64,000 bases of DNA, from assembly GCA_902492935.1 (NCBI GenBank), contig CABUNJ010000006.1, forward strand, positions 1-64,000, in the 5' to 3' direction. Below are positions 38,905-48,051 of the stretch, piece by piece. Numbering within the stretch: position 1 is the stretch's first letter; each line of letters opens with the position of its first letter. This stretch comes from an uncultured Collinsella sp. (lineage in GTDB: Bacteria; Actinomycetota; Coriobacteriia; Coriobacteriales; Coriobacteriaceae). A program made the position numbers and the translations under genes. The notes below the pieces were generated by a model that searched no databases, had not been told where the DNA came from, and saw nothing but the letters and a program-made list of their open reading frames with translations.

Positions 38905-41265
38905 GTGAAGCTCGATACACTCGAGATTGGAAAGGACGCCGTTGTCGCATCGGTGGCATCGGACGATCAGGCACTCCGACAGCATATTTTGGACATGGGT
39001 CTAACGCCGGGCACCGAAGTCACCATGATGAAGTACGCCCCCATGGGTGACCCGCTCGAGATCCGCCTGCGTGGCTACGAGTTGACACTGCGTAAGGACG
39101 ATGCCGCTCGCATCGAGCTCGTGGGTATTCACGACACCGATACGGGTCCGCGCGCTAACGCCGCAATCGGCACGACGGAGCATCCGGCCCTGGGCGAGGG
39201 GACGTATTCGCCCCGTGCGGCAAAGACGGCCGTGCCAGAGGGCGCGCCGCTGCACTTTGCCCTCGCCGGCAACCAAAACTGCGGCAAGACCACGTTATTC
39301 AACCAGCTGACGGGCTCCAACCAGCACGTCGGTAACTTTCCCGGCGTGACGGTCGACCGCAAAGATGGCACCATCCGTAACCATCCCGAGGCGAGCGTTA
39401 CCGACCTGCCCGGCATTTACTCCCTGTCGCCGTACACAGGCGAGGAAGTCGTGAGCCGTCAGTTCATCCTCGACGAGCGTCCGGACGCCATCATCGACAT
39501 CATTGACGCCACCAACATCGAGCGCAACCTGTACCTGACACTGCAGCTCATGGAGCTTGACCGTCCTATGGTCATCGCGCTCAACATGATGGACGAGGTG
39601 ACCGCCAACGGCGGCGCCGTAGACGTCAACTTGCTCGAGAGTCTGTTGGGCGTGCCCGTTGTCCCCATTAGTGCTGCCCGCAACGAGGGTATCGGCGAGT
39701 TGGTGGATCATGCCTTGCACGTGGCGCGGTTCCGCGAGCGCCCCGGTCGCCTGGACTTTTGCGCGCCCGACGGTCCGGACGGCGGTGCGCTGCATCGCTG
39801 CATCCACGGTATTGCTAACCTGATCGAGGACCATGCCGTGACGGCGCACATCCCGGTGCGCTTTGCGGCGACCAAGCTGGTCGAGGGCGATGAGCTGGTA
39901 ACCGAGGCGCTTCACCTGGATCGCAACGAGCTCGACGCCATCGAGCACATCATTACCCAGATGGAGGGCGAGGCCGGCACCGACCGCCTGTCCGCGCTGG
40001 CCGACATGCGCTTTAGCTTTATCGGCGACGTGTGCGGGCGCTGTGTCGTCAAGCCGCACGAGAGCCGCGAGCACGTGCGCTCCGTCAAGATCGACCGCAT
40101 TCTGACGGGTCGCTATACGGCCATCCCGGCGTTTCTGCTGATCATGGGCCTCGTCTTTTGGCTGACGTTTGGCGTGATCGGCGCGGCGTTGCAGGGACTT
40201 ATGGAGGACGGCATCGCTGCCATCATCGCTTCGGCCGATGCAGGCCTCAAGGCGTTCGGCACCAACGACGTGGTGCGCTCGCTGGCTGTCGACGGCGTGC
40301 TTACGGGCGTGGGCAGTGTGCTGACCTTCCTGCCGATTATCGTCGTGCTCTTTTTGTTCCTCTCCATTCTGGAAGACTCCGGATACATGGCGCGCGTGGC
40401 CTTTGTCATGGATAAGGTGTTGCGTCGCTTTGGTCTGTCGGGCCGCAGTTTCGTGCCCATGCTCGTCGGCTTTGGCTGCACCGTGCCAGCTATCATGTCG
40501 ACCCGTACGCTCCCATCCGAGCACGACCGCAAGATGACGGTCATGCTCACGCCGTTTATGAGCTGCTCAGCCAAGCTGCCGGTTTACGGCTTGCTGTGCG
40601 GGGCGTTTTTCCCGCAGGCGACGGTTCCCGCCATGGTCTCGCTCTATCTGATCGGTATCGTGGTCGGCTGCGTCGCGGCTTTGGTGCTCAACCGCACGGC
40701 ATTTAAGGGCGACCCGGTGCCGTTTATCATGGAGCTCCCCAATTACCGCCTGCCGAGCGTCAAGACGACGGTGATGCTGGCATGGGATAAGGCCAAGGAC
40801 TTCATCACCAAGGCCTTTACCATTATCTTTGCCGCGACCGTGGTCATCTGGTTCCTTCAGACGTTCGACATCCGCTTTAACGTGGTCGCCGACCAGTCGC
40901 AAAGCCTGCTTGCCGGTCTGGGTAGCATCATCGCGCCGGTGTTGGCCCCGCTCGGCTTTGGCGACTGGCGCGCCTCGACGGCGCTCGTCACGGGGCTCAT
41001 TGCCAAGGAGAGCGTCATCTCGACGCTCACGGTGCTTTTGGGCGCAACGTCGCCCGCGGCGCTGTCGACCATGTTTTCGCCGTTTACCGCCTACGTGTTC
41101 TTGGTCTTTACGTTGCTGTACCCGCCTTGTGTGGCGGCAATCGGCGCCGTCAAGAGCGAGTTGGGCGCGCGCTATGCCGTGGCCGTATTCGCGTTTCAGG
41201 TCGCCGTTGCCTGGATCGTGGCGTTTGTCGTGCATTCGGCGGGCATATTGCTGGGGTTGGCTTAG
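38905..41265 (+). CDS. feoB: Ferrous iron transporter FeoB with fused N-terminal FeoA domain
   Basis: 786 residues. Residues 1-~75 are a FeoA/SH3-like domain (ILDMGLTPGTEVTMMKYAPMGDPLEIRLRGYELTLRK). The FeoB G domain follows: G1 GNQNCGKTTLFNQLTG near 122, G3 DLPGIYSL, G4 NMMDE, G5 SAARNEG. The membrane part has the two Gate domains (SGRSFVPMLVGFGCTVPAIMSTR, SCSAKLPVYGLLCGAFFP). It moves Fe2+ across the inner membrane. GTG 38905, with GGGGGAGGAA upstream, is preferred over the open frame from 38671, which crosses the tandem array. FeoA and FeoB are separate in most bacteria. No FeoC gene is adjacent. Confidence 0.93.
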   Translation: MKLDTLEIGKDAVVASVASDDQALRQHILDMGLTPGTEVTMMKYAPMGDPLEIRLRGYELTLRKDDAARIELVGIHDTDTGPRANAAIGTTEHPALGEGTYSPRAAKTAVPEGAPLHFALAGNQNCGKTTLFNQLTGSNQHVGNFPGVTVDRKDGTIRNHPEASVTDLPGIYSLSPYTGEEVVSRQFILDERPDAIIDIIDATNIERNLYLTLQLMELDRPMVIALNMMDEVTANGGAVDVNLLESLLGVPVVPISAARNEGIGELVDHALHVARFRERPGRLDFCAPDGPDGGALHRCIHGIANLIEDHAVTAHIPVRFAATKLVEGDELVTEALHLDRNELDAIEHIITQMEGEAGTDRLSALADMRFSFIGDVCGRCVVKPHESREHVRSVKIDRILTGRYTAIPAFLLIMGLVFWLTFGVIGAALQGLMEDGIAAIIASADAGLKAFGTNDVVRSLAVDGVLTGVGSVLTFLPIIVVLFLFLSILEDSGYMARVAFVMDKVLRRFGLSGRSFVPMLVGFGCTVPAIMSTRTLPSEHDRKMTVMLTPFMSCSAKLPVYGLLCGAFFPQATVPAMVSLYLIGIVVGCVAALVLNRTAFKGDPVPFIMELPNYRLPSVKTTVMLAWDKAKDFITKAFTIIFAATVVIWFLQTFDIRFNVVADQSQSLLAGLGSIIAPVLAPLGFGDWRASTALVTGLIAKESVISTLTVLLGATSPAALSTMFSPFTAYVFLVFTLLYPPCVAAIGAVKSELGARYAVAVFAFQVAVAWIVAFVVHSAGILLGLA

Positions 41266-41579
41266 GGGCGCGTTGATGCTCCGCGCTTTTGGGCGAGCAA
41301 CAATTAAACAAATATGAGCCAAAATACCGGTAATTGTCGGCCTGCGGGGACTGTCCTACGCTGCAGGTTGCCGTTCGCTGCCTATTTGCTGCCGTTTGCG
41401 GATTCGTAAATACTTGCAATCGTCGGTCGATTTAACCGCATTACGCGATGCCGATGCACATTTTTTGTGCCCCTTTCTACAATCACTTTGTGTCTATTGC
41501 CGAGCATGTCTTCCGTTTCGCCTGTGTGGGGACGTGGGGTGCAATAGTCGTTTGTAGAGGCTCATTGAGGAGGGAATTG
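41266..41579. other. Intergenic region before the PTS EIICB gene
   Basis: 314 bp without a gene. TACAAT at 41478-41483 is a plausible -10 for the PTS gene, but the matching -35 (TGCACA at 41455) is weak. No palindrome or riboswitch was recognised. The frame open from 41448 is not coding before 41580. Confidence 0.4.
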
Positions 41580-43244
41580 ATGAAAGAAAAATTCCAATCG
41601 TTCGGAAAGGCAATGCTCGTTCCGATTACGCTCATTGCCATTTCCGGTCTCTTTTTGGGTATCGGTAGCGTTTTTACGACCGAACTGACCCTTGTGTCCC
41701 TTGGCGTTAATTGGGACTGGTATGCCGCTTCGCCGCTCTTTACGTTCTTCTCGGTATTTAAGGGTCTCGGCGAGGTAATCATTGGAAACCTCGGTGTTTT
41801 GTTTGCTGTCGGCTGCGCCTTCTCCTTGTCTCGCAAAGAGAAGGGCTGGGCTGCCTTTTCTGCCCTTGTCTGCTATCTCACCATGCTCAAGACGGTTGAG
41901 ATTCTGCTTGGAGCAGCTGGCTTGGCTGCCGACAATACAACGGTGGAAGCTCTTCAGAAGGTCGGCCTTACGTCCATTCAGGCGAGTGAGCAGTCCGCAC
42001 TCTACACTACCTCGCTCGGCTTTTTTGGCTACAGCTCTGGTGTCTTTGGCGGCATTATCGTGGGCTGCCTGGTCGCCTGGATCACCGGCCGCTTTTACAA
42101 GACCAAGCTTCCAACGGCGCTGGCGTTTTTTGCGGGCAGTCGAACGGTCCCCATTGTATCGCTGGTCGCCGGTGGCATCCTGGGCGGCATTATGTACTTC
42201 GTCTGGCCCGTCATCGGTGGATGCTTCTCGGGTATTGCGACGTTTGTGAAAGGCTCCGGTCTGGTCGGTACGTTTGTCTATCGCTGGGTGCTCGAGAGCC
42301 TTGTGCCGTTTGGCTTGCATCCGTTGCTCGAGACGCCCATGTATTGGACTGAGCTTGGCGGCTCCATGGTCGTCGATGGAACGCGCGTGGTGGGCAATAG
42401 CGCCATTCAGCTTGCACAGCTCGCTTCTCCCAGCAGTGACAAGCTCTTGGTTAGGGCCTTCATGGCTGGCTATGGCATTAACGATTACGCGTTGTTCCCG
42501 GGCATCGCCCTTGCTATGTGGTCTTGTGCCAAGCCCCAGAACCGCAAGAAGGTTGCTGGTCTTTTAATCCCCACAGTGATTTCGACTGTTTTCTTTGGCG
42601 TTACGGAGCCTATTCTCTTTACGTTCCTGTTTGCCGCCCCCTGGCTCTACTTTGGCGTTTACGCTCCGCTTTCCGGACTGGGTGAAGTTCTCTCGGAGGC
42701 AATGGGCGTTTCGGTGTACCAGGGAAATATCAAGGACCTGATCCCATTCTTATTCCGCCCCGAGAAGCTTAATCTGCTTCCATACCTTATCCTGCTCCCC
42801 GCCCTTTTCCTGGCAGCTTTCTTCCTCTTCCGGTTCTTTATTACTAAGTTCGATATCAAGACGCCCGGTCGAGACGATGGTGACGATATTGAGTTGATCA
42901 ACAGCAGAGCCGAGTTCGAGGCAAAGGCCGCTGAGGCAAAGGGCGAGTCTGATGGCACTCCCGAGAAGGCAGTCCAGGGCCGTGCGACCAAGGACAGCGC
43001 GCTTGCTGTTGGCATTGTCGAAGCGCTTGGTGGAGCTGACAACATTGATGATCTTGACAACTGCATCTCACGTCTTCGCGTGATTGTCAAGGATGGTTCT
43101 AAGGTTGCAGACGACGAGGTGTTCACCAAGAATCTTGAAGCTATGGGCGTTATCCGCCTGAGCGACAAGGCAATCCAGGTCATTTACGGTCCTCGTGTCG
43201 GCGAAGTCGCTTCTGAGGTGCACGAAGTTCTCGGTGACGAGTAA
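41580..43244 (+). CDS. PTS EIICB component, glucose/alpha-glucoside (MalX-like) family
   Basis: 554 residues. The EIIC part (about 1-430) has ten hydrophobic helices with the family segments MLVPITLIAISGLFLGIGSVFT, ALYTTSLGFFGYSSGVFGGI, FVYRWVLESLVPFGLHPLLETP and GVTEPILFTFLFAAPWLY, the last being the sugar-binding G-x-x-E. A linker of ~70 Glu/Ala-rich residues leads to EIIB with the phosphorylated Cys in IDDLDNCISRLRVIVKD. There is no EIIA domain; the crr-like protein at 36657-37220 is a candidate donor. ATG 41580 has GAGGAGGG upstream. The GH4 gene downstream suggests import of an alpha-glucoside as its 6-phosphate. Sugar specificity is inference. Confidence 0.9.
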   Translation: MKEKFQSFGKAMLVPITLIAISGLFLGIGSVFTTELTLVSLGVNWDWYAASPLFTFFSVFKGLGEVIIGNLGVLFAVGCAFSLSRKEKGWAAFSALVCYLTMLKTVEILLGAAGLAADNTTVEALQKVGLTSIQASEQSALYTTSLGFFGYSSGVFGGIIVGCLVAWITGRFYKTKLPTALAFFAGSRTVPIVSLVAGGILGGIMYFVWPVIGGCFSGIATFVKGSGLVGTFVYRWVLESLVPFGLHPLLETPMYWTELGGSMVVDGTRVVGNSAIQLAQLASPSSDKLLVRAFMAGYGINDYALFPGIALAMWSCAKPQNRKKVAGLLIPTVISTVFFGVTEPILFTFLFAAPWLYFGVYAPLSGLGEVLSEAMGVSVYQGNIKDLIPFLFRPEKLNLLPYLILLPALFLAAFFLFRFFITKFDIKTPGRDDGDDIELINSRAEFEAKAAEAKGESDGTPEKAVQGRATKDSALAVGIVEALGGADNIDDLDNCISRLRVIVKDGSKVADDEVFTKNLEAMGVIRLSDKAIQVIYGPRVGEVASEVHEVLGDE

Positions 43245-43306
43245 AACGCGCAAGTGGCTTTCAATTGCATAGCGCAATTCCAGGGCTTGGCTTCCTATCG
43301 CATGAT

Positions 43307-44059
43307 TTAGGGGGCCAGGCCTTCTTGTTTTAGATTGTCAAGGCAGATACTCAATAGTTCTTCAAATGCGAGAATACAACTTCCGGTAAAGCAGTTAGGC
43401 TTAACGTTCTTAAGATCCATTGGGTGATCGTCATGTATCGTAAAGATCGCGTCTGCCGTCTTGGCGAGCTCGCTGTCTTCGTTGCCGGTAAACGCGAGGG
43501 TCGTAATGCCCGCGTCGTGGCATGCCCTTGCGGTTTCCAGGATGGCTTCTGTCTGGCCCGATTTGGATATGAGCATCATGCAGCTGAGCGTATTTCGGTT
43601 GGATTCGACAAACTGATCGGTTTCTAGGAAGTCCTGTATGACGGCCAAAAAGCCAAGTCCAACGAGCTTAGTCGCCATGTACTGCGCAACGATGCGTGAG
43701 AAGCCCTCTCCGTTTACTCCGATCATTCTGTTGCGATGCAGTGCGGCGATGAATACGTCTACATCTCCGGTGTGACATACGAAGTGGACGCTACTGTCTT
43801 TGAGTGATTGATTCATTTCGCGGGAGACATGCTGAAGGTGCTTGAGATCGTACATCATTTCGCGGTAGCCACGGTAGCCGAGCTTTTTCGAAAGCCTGAT
43901 GACTGTCGTCATGCTGGTAAAGCATGCCATGGCGACGGGTTTTATGCCAATATCATCGAGGGTGTCGATATTGTTGAGTAGGTATTCGAGTACGCTTTGC
44001 TCGGTTTCGGATAGCTTTGCGGCTGAGTAGAGCTTGGAAATCTGCTTTTTATCAACCAT
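43307..44059 (-). CDS. RpiR/MurR-family transcriptional regulator
   Basis: 250 residues. N-terminal RpiR helix-turn-helix (LSETEQSVLEYLLNNIDTLDDIGIKPVAMACFTSMTTVIRLSKKLGYRGYREM, 18-70), then a SIS sugar-phosphate isomerase fold (MIGVNGEGFSRIVAQYMATKLVGLG, ISKSGQTEAILETARACHDAGITTLAFTGNEDSELAKTAD). SIS domains bind phosphosugars, so it probably senses the phosphorylated product of the adjoining PTS/GH4. It lies on the opposite strand between them. ATG 44059 is preferred over the frame from 44365, which overlaps the GH4 gene. Confidence 0.9.
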   Translation of the reverse strand: MVDKKQISKLYSAAKLSETEQSVLEYLLNNIDTLDDIGIKPVAMACFTSMTTVIRLSKKLGYRGYREMMYDLKHLQHVSREMNQSLKDSSVHFVCHTGDVDVFIAALHRNRMIGVNGEGFSRIVAQYMATKLVGLGFLAVIQDFLETDQFVESNRNTLSCMMLISKSGQTEAILETARACHDAGITTLAFTGNEDSELAKTADAIFTIHDDHPMDLKNVKPNCFTGSCILAFEELLSICLDNLKQEGLAP

Positions 44060-44234
44060 CGGTGCTTCCTTCCCGCCGGACGTGTGTGGCCGCTTCCGTT
44101 GCGTAAATAATAACTCCTTGGGGAATTCCTTTCCCGCCTTGCAACCGGGGCGGGAAGCGGCCCTCCATGCTGGATACAATATCCAAACACAGGCGAACCA
44201 TGCAATATTGAATGTGCTAATTGGGGGTTTCGAT

Positions 44235-45608
44235 ATGAAACTTACGGTCATAGGTGGCGGTGGCGTCCGCTCCATGTTTTTGGCAAAGAGCATAGCCCAG
44301 CAGGCGTCATCGCTTGGGATTGACGAACTTGTGTTTATGGACAATGATCCCGAGAAGCTGCGCATCTACGGTGGCCTTGCCGCCCATGTCTCGGGCATGC
44401 TTTGCCCCACGCTTAATTTTTCACTGACGGGCGATGCAGTCGAGGCCGTTAAGGACGCCGATTACGTGATCACGACGATTCGCGTCGGTGGGGACCATAT
44501 GCGCGTTCGCGATGAGCGCATTGCTCTTTCGCATGGGGTTCTTGGCCAAGAGACGACTGGCGCAGCCGGCGTGTCTTTTGCCATGCGCTCCGTCCCTGCG
44601 CTTGCTTCGTATTGCGAGTTAATCAAGAAGTACGCAAAGCCGGACGTCAAGGTGTTTAACTTTACTAATCCCGCTGGCGTCGTATCTCAGGCCCTACGCG
44701 ATATGGGCTATGATTTTACTTATGGCATTTGCGATGCCCCCTCGGGCATGTTGCATCAGTTTGCCGAGTATAAAGGCGTTGATCCCGCATCGGTTCAGGG
44801 CGAGTGCTATGGACTCAACCACCTCTCGTTCTTCCGCAATGTGACGGTTGACGGCGAGGACATCATGTCCGACTTGATCCACGACGACGGGGCATATGCT
44901 CATACAGATCTTAGGTTCTTCGAGAAGGACCTCGTCCTAAATCGCGGATGCGTGCCAAATGAGTACCTATACTATTTCTACTATCGCGAGCGCGCCGTTG
45001 CCAACGTTCTCTCTTCGCCCCAGACGCGCGGCGAACTAATCGAAGAAATTAATCGAGAAATGACGAGCGAGCTTGCATCTATCGATATTGAGAACGACTT
45101 CGAAAAAGGCCTCGCGTGCTTTGAGAAGTGGTACGGAATGCGCGAAAACAACTACATGGCGGCCGAGACGGGTATTCATCGCGACAAGCCGTGGACGTTT
45201 GACGTGTACGGCAAAGATGCTGGCGGATACGCAGGTGTCGCGCTCCGCTTCATGGATATTGCTCGCTCTGGCAAGACGCAGCAGATGATCCTGTGCACCC
45301 CCAACAATGGCGCCATCCCCGGCCTTCTCGATACAGATGTCATTGAGTCAACGTGCGATATCTCCACCGATGGCTGCGTGCCGCATCGCGTCGAAGCCGA
45401 TTCTGTGCCCGCGGGAAACCTCGAATTGATTCGTCGCGTCAAGTACTACGAGCGCACCGTGGCGCGTGGCATCGTTAACCGATCGAAGCGCGACATTGTC
45501 GAGAGCCTCGCGATGCACCCGCTCGTTAATTCGTACTCCTTGGCGAAAGATATCGCCGCGCAGTACTTTGAGCTTAACCGCGACTACATCGACGGCTGGA
45601 CAGACTAG
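44235..45608 (+). CDS. GH4 family 6-phospho-glucosidase (alpha type suggested)
   Basis: 457 residues of glycoside hydrolase family 4, which uses NAD+ and a divalent metal through an oxidation-elimination mechanism. The NAD loop is LTVIGGGGVRSMFLAKSI; GQETTGAAGVSFAMRSVPAL and VFNFTNPAGVVSQAL follow; the metal-binding motif is GICDAPSGM (residues near 173-181), then YGLNHLSFF. In this family the C-x-x-P motif tracks specificity: CDMP in 6-phospho-alpha-glucosidases, CN(V/I)P in 6-phospho-beta-glucosidases. CDAP is nearer the alpha type. ATG 44235 is chosen (GGGGG upstream, canonical N-terminus). Partner of the EIICB at 41580. Confidence 0.9.
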   Translation: MKLTVIGGGGVRSMFLAKSIAQQASSLGIDELVFMDNDPEKLRIYGGLAAHVSGMLCPTLNFSLTGDAVEAVKDADYVITTIRVGGDHMRVRDERIALSHGVLGQETTGAAGVSFAMRSVPALASYCELIKKYAKPDVKVFNFTNPAGVVSQALRDMGYDFTYGICDAPSGMLHQFAEYKGVDPASVQGECYGLNHLSFFRNVTVDGEDIMSDLIHDDGAYAHTDLRFFEKDLVLNRGCVPNEYLYYFYYRERAVANVLSSPQTRGELIEEINREMTSELASIDIENDFEKGLACFEKWYGMRENNYMAAETGIHRDKPWTFDVYGKDAGGYAGVALRFMDIARSGKTQQMILCTPNNGAIPGLLDTDVIESTCDISTDGCVPHRVEADSVPAGNLELIRRVKYYERTVARGIVNRSKRDIVESLAMHPLVNSYSLAKDIAAQYFELNRDYIDGWTD

Positions 45609-45698
45609 TCTGGACGTTAAAACTAGAAATTATGGATGGGCGGACCGGCGTTTATATTGGCGCCCGTTCGCCCTGCTTAGTAAGAAAACGGGTATAGA

Positions 45699-46526
45699 GT
45701 GAACTTGCGAGAGAACTTCAATGTCTTTCTGGAATCGGGCGATCGGGCGAAGGAATGCCGGAGTTGCTGCACGATGGCGTTATATATCCCCTTGTTTGTT
45801 ATGAGCGCGCTTCAAATTGGTGTATCAAACGTTGCAACTGAGCTCGCCTATATCAATCCGTCCATTACGCTTATTTGCACTGTGGTCGCGGCCTTTTTAA
45901 ACCTGCTTCTATCGAATGTGGCTTTTTCATTATTTGCCGTCGACCGGTCCAAAGAGACGGTGCAACCTGCCCGAACCCCTCCGGTTTATCTCTTGGCCTC
46001 GACGGTTCCCCTCCAGATTTCTGGGGCGCTGCTAATTTATTTGGTTCACTTGATTTTATCGGCAATTGTAGTCTTTGCCTCGCTTGCGAGCAGTCAGCTC
46101 GGGGTGTTGTGCTCGCTTGTTGTGGCAGTAATCGTGACGCTTCTTTCCGCGTCGTTCGTATTCGTGTTAATTGAAGATGCGGACGTGGAGCAGAGGGGAC
46201 TACGAGGCATTCGGTTTGCACCACGCTACATCATGCGTTCGGTCACGGTGCTTCGTTCCTCCTGGAGAGAAATCGCGCGTCCCGCAACGCTGCTGGTGGC
46301 ATGGAACCTGGTTGCAAGTTGCGCTATCCAGGTTCTTGTTGGATGGGTAGTTTCGAGTGCGGCGCTGCCGTCGGCACTTTCAGTGACGGCGCTTGTGCAT
46401 GAGGGACTTTATTATGGGGCGTTTGCTTATATGCTGCTTTTGCTAGTTCATTGTGCGGTTGCGAGTTGGCTCGAAATTGACGTGCTCATGGGGGTGTCCT
46501 TGTGCGTATCCGAGCAGGCGCGATAG
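45699..46526 (+). CDS. Uncharacterised integral membrane protein
   Basis: 275 residues with about six hydrophobic helices (ALYIPLFVMSALQIGV, LICTVVAAFLNLLLSNVAFSLF, YLLASTVPLQISGALLIYLVHLILSAIVV, VLCSLVVAVIVTLLSASFVFVLI, PATLLVAWNLVASCAIQVLVGWV, YYGAFAYMLLLLVHCAVASWLEIDVLMG). It resembles no family I can name, and no catalytic or binding motif is evident. The start is GTG 45699 with a weak RBS, so the true start is uncertain. GC is lower and codons less biased than in the neighbours. It follows GH4 by 90 bp and may be in the same unit. Confidence 0.6.
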   Translation: MNLRENFNVFLESGDRAKECRSCCTMALYIPLFVMSALQIGVSNVATELAYINPSITLICTVVAAFLNLLLSNVAFSLFAVDRSKETVQPARTPPVYLLASTVPLQISGALLIYLVHLILSAIVVFASLASSQLGVLCSLVVAVIVTLLSASFVFVLIEDADVEQRGLRGIRFAPRYIMRSVTVLRSSWREIARPATLLVAWNLVASCAIQVLVGWVVSSAALPSALSVTALVHEGLYYGAFAYMLLLLVHCAVASWLEIDVLMGVSLCVSEQAR

Positions 46527-46657
46527 CCCGAAGATGAAGCCGCGTTTTCGATATTGAGTTCCTGCGTACCTTGCTTTCTAAGCAGAATTGGCGCGCCGTC
46601 TGTTAACAATCGTTTTCCAAGAATTCTTTTGTTGCTCATTTTATAGACTTCTCATTG

Positions 46658-46666
46658 CTATAATCG
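46658..46666 (+). promoter_or_regulatory. Extended -10 promoter for the MFS gene
   Basis: TGCTATAAT (46658-46666) is an extended -10 with a consensus hexamer 35 bp upstream of the ATG. The -35 region has no clear hexamer. Confidence 0.55.
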
Positions 46667-46701
46667 CCCACCGCTCAAGATAATCGGAGAGGTTTTCCTA
46701 T

Positions 46702-47898
46702 ATGGCTCAAACAAAGCAAGACGGCATCACGCTCAGGCAGTGGCTCCCGCTCGTCGGGCTCACCTGCTGTGCGTTCGTGTTCAACACGTCGGAGTTTATG
46801 CCCATCGGCCTTTTGACTGATATTGCCGCGTCGTTCTCGCTCACCGAGGCCCAGGCGGGCATCATGATCTCGGTCTATGCCTGGGGCGTCATGCTGCTGT
46901 CGCTGCCGCTCATGGTGTTCGCCTCGCGCTTTGAGTTCAAGCGGATGCTGCTGGGCGTGCTGGCCGTGTTCTCGCTCGGTCAGTTCCTGTCCGCTGTGGC
47001 GCCGACTTATCCCATCCTTGTCTGCGCGCGCTTGGTGGTCGCCTGCGCACATGCCGTGTTCTGGTCGGTCGCCTCGATCATGGCGTCGCGTCTGGTCGAC
47101 ACCCGCCATGGAGCGCTCGCTATCAGCATGATCGCCACGGGCTCGTCCATCGCGCAGATCTTTGGCCTGCCTCTCGGTCGCGCCATTGGCTTGGCCGTGG
47201 GCTGGCGCATGACGTTTGCCGTGGTCGGGGGCCTCTCAGCCATCGCGGTCGTCTACCAGGCAGCGGTGTTCCCGGCCATGCCGGCGGGTGAGCGCTTTAC
47301 CGTCAAACAGCTGCCCGAGCTGCTCAAGAACCCGCTCCTCATCGCGCTCTACGCAGTCACGGTCTTCATGGCGACCGGCTATTACGCAAGCTACAGCTAT
47401 ATCGAGCCCTTCCTGGCGCAGGTCGCGCACGTCGATGCGGGCGCCATTACCATGACGCTGACGGCGTTTGGCTGCTCTGGTTTGCTCGGAAGCTGGTTGT
47501 TTGGCCGCCTGTTCGATGGGCATCGCTTCCCGTTCTTGGCTATCACGCTCTCCGGCGTGCCGGTGGCCCTGCTGCTCATGGGGCCGGCCGCATCGTCGCT
47601 CGTGACAGTGCTTGCCGTCTGCGCACTGTGGGGTTGCTGCGCCACGGCCTTTAACGTGGCGTTTCAGGCCGAGCTCATCAAGTGCACGTCGGCAGATTCG
47701 TCGGCCGTCGCCATGTCGATCTTCTCGGGCCTGTTTAACCTCGGTATTGGCACGGGCACCGCAATCGGCGGCGCCGTGGTTTCGGGTCCCGGTATCGCTT
47801 GGATCGGCTTCGCGGGCGGGGCGATTGCCGTCGTGGGCGTCATCCTCGCCATCACCGTGCTGTTCCCGGCCATACGCCGCGCAAGGCCCGTCGCCTAA
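46702..47898 (+). CDS. MFS transporter, SotB-like sugar/drug efflux
   Basis: 398 residues with twelve helices of the DHA1 efflux group. Early features match SotB/YdhP-like exporters: NTSEFMPIGLLTDIAASFSLTEAQAGIMISVYAWGVMLLSLPLMV, RLVVACAHAVFWSVASIMASRLV, and the motif ALAISMIATGSSIAQIFGLPLGRAIG between TM5 and TM6. SotB exports arabinose and other sugars in E. coli; specificity here is unknown. ATG 46702 has AGAGG upstream. It is followed by repeat D3. Confidence 0.85.
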   Translation: MAQTKQDGITLRQWLPLVGLTCCAFVFNTSEFMPIGLLTDIAASFSLTEAQAGIMISVYAWGVMLLSLPLMVFASRFEFKRMLLGVLAVFSLGQFLSAVAPTYPILVCARLVVACAHAVFWSVASIMASRLVDTRHGALAISMIATGSSIAQIFGLPLGRAIGLAVGWRMTFAVVGGLSAIAVVYQAAVFPAMPAGERFTVKQLPELLKNPLLIALYAVTVFMATGYYASYSYIEPFLAQVAHVDAGAITMTLTAFGCSGLLGSWLFGRLFDGHRFPFLAITLSGVPVALLLMGPAASSLVTVLAVCALWGCCATAFNVAFQAELIKCTSADSSAVAMSIFSGLFNLGIGTGTAIGGAVVSGPGIAWIGFAGGAIAVVGVILAITVLFPAIRRARPVA

Positions 47899-47913
47899 TC
47901 ACGTCCCCTCATC

Positions 47914-47981
47914 AGTTGCGGTGAAATACGGACTGCTGGGCCCAATAAACCCGGCAAACAGTCCCTATTGCACCGCAACTT
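47914..47981. repeat. AGTTGCGGTGAAATA hairpin element, copy D3
   Basis: The left arm AGTTGCGGTGAAATACGGAC (47914-47933) is followed by an inverted right arm ending GCACCGCAACTT (47970-47981). The centre forms an extra CTGGGCCC..CCGGC stem. Confidence 0.82.
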
Positions 47982-48051
47982 ATTTTGGGGGAGGGGATAC
48001 AAGCTGGGCATACAATGGATGTCGTTGTGTTGAGCTTACCGGGAGGTTGCT

